From contig NZ_JAFBEO010000003.1 in assembly GCF_016908785.1 (NCBI RefSeq), positions 182,144 to 246,143 of the forward strand: a stretch of 64,000 nt of DNA. Reading direction: 5' to 3'. The notes under the pieces were generated by a model. It ran no database searches and was not told the DNA's origin. It saw only the letters and a program-made list of their open reading frames with translations. The position numbers and the translations under genes are program-made. The DNA comes from Weissella uvarum. GTDB lineage: Bacteria > Bacillota > Bacilli > Lactobacillales > Lactobacillaceae. Of this stretch, positions 63,905-64,000 are shown piece by piece; the stretch's first letter is position 1, and each line of letters opens with the position of its first letter.

Positions 63905-64000
63905 CGCATTGCGACGTCCTATCCTCGCAGGAAGAGATCCTCCAACTACTTTCGGCGCTATTGAGCTTAACTTCTGTGTTCGGTATGGGAACAGGTGTGA
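63905..64000 (-). rRNA. rrf: 5S rRNA, 3' part
   Basis: The minus strand reads ACACCTGTTCCCATACCGAAC, then AGAAGTTAAGCTC and GCGCCGAAAGTAGTTGGAGG, the conserved core of bacterial 5S rRNA. The 5' end lies beyond the right edge. Its 3' end is placed near 63905 by the base-paired end GCGACGTC. Confidence 0.93.

Overview
This 64 kb window looks like the chromosome of a low-GC lactic acid bacterium (Lactobacillales). The best guess is the Weissella/Leuconostoc side of Lactobacillaceae. That guess rests on the overall protein flavour, an RpoY-RNase J1 pair, strong Shine-Dalgarno sites, T-box control of a methionine-type gene and a BusR/OpuA osmolyte circuit. The genus is an inference and was not tested. 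Most of the window is ordinary housekeeping DNA, and nearly all genes are on the minus strand.

Layout. 1-8.4 kb: N-terminus of a DHA2 drug exporter behind a probable attenuator; then ylbG-rsmD-coaD-sepM (with ftsW upstream), typA, and an inositol-phosphatase/UPF0223/deformylase group. 8.6-10.5 kb (plus strand): rpoY-rnjA. 10.5-17.3 kb: accessory and small genes, including a HAD nucleotidase, a 49-residue protein, pnuC, three uncharacterised small genes, a TetR-controlled ABC-2 exporter whose permease is split in two frames, and a MarR/B3-B4 pair. 17.5-20.8 kb: a lactococcin 972-type bacteriocin with its DUF1430 membrane protein and ABC ATPase. 21-26.7 kb: a T-box controlled MetQ-like/MsrA unit, the OpuA glycine-betaine transporter and its divergent c-di-AMP-type regulator BusR. 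26.8-34.3 kb: ppaC, a CcpA-controlled fructokinase, parE-parC and plsY. 34.3-43 kb: mutarotase-like gene, xerC, topA, an independently promoted psiE island, dprA, rnhB, rbgA, yozE. 43-49.8 kb: two tandem degV genes, a MarR gene, rqcH, ribF, truB and a GNAT gene. 49.8-55.2 kb: the classic rimP-nusA-ylxR-ylxQ-infB-rbfA operon behind a leader terminator. 55.2-60.2 kb: bcr-type exporter, mgtE, rlu, nadK, relQ. 60.4-63.6 kb: small membrane genes, phosphodiesterase, rdgB, murI, HAD phosphatase. 63.6-64 kb: tRNA-Gly, tRNA-Thr and tRNA-Val and the 3' part of a 5S rRNA, i.e. the tail of an rRNA operon.

The most interesting points are the lactococcin 972-like locus with odd small frames in its leader, a RimP protein with a duplicated C-terminal domain, terminator hairpins lying downstream of good promoters in the leaders of rimP-nusA and of the drug exporter (probable attenuators), the split ABC-2 permease, and several regulator/operator pairs readable directly from palindromes. 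No CRISPR array, prophage or insertion sequence was seen.
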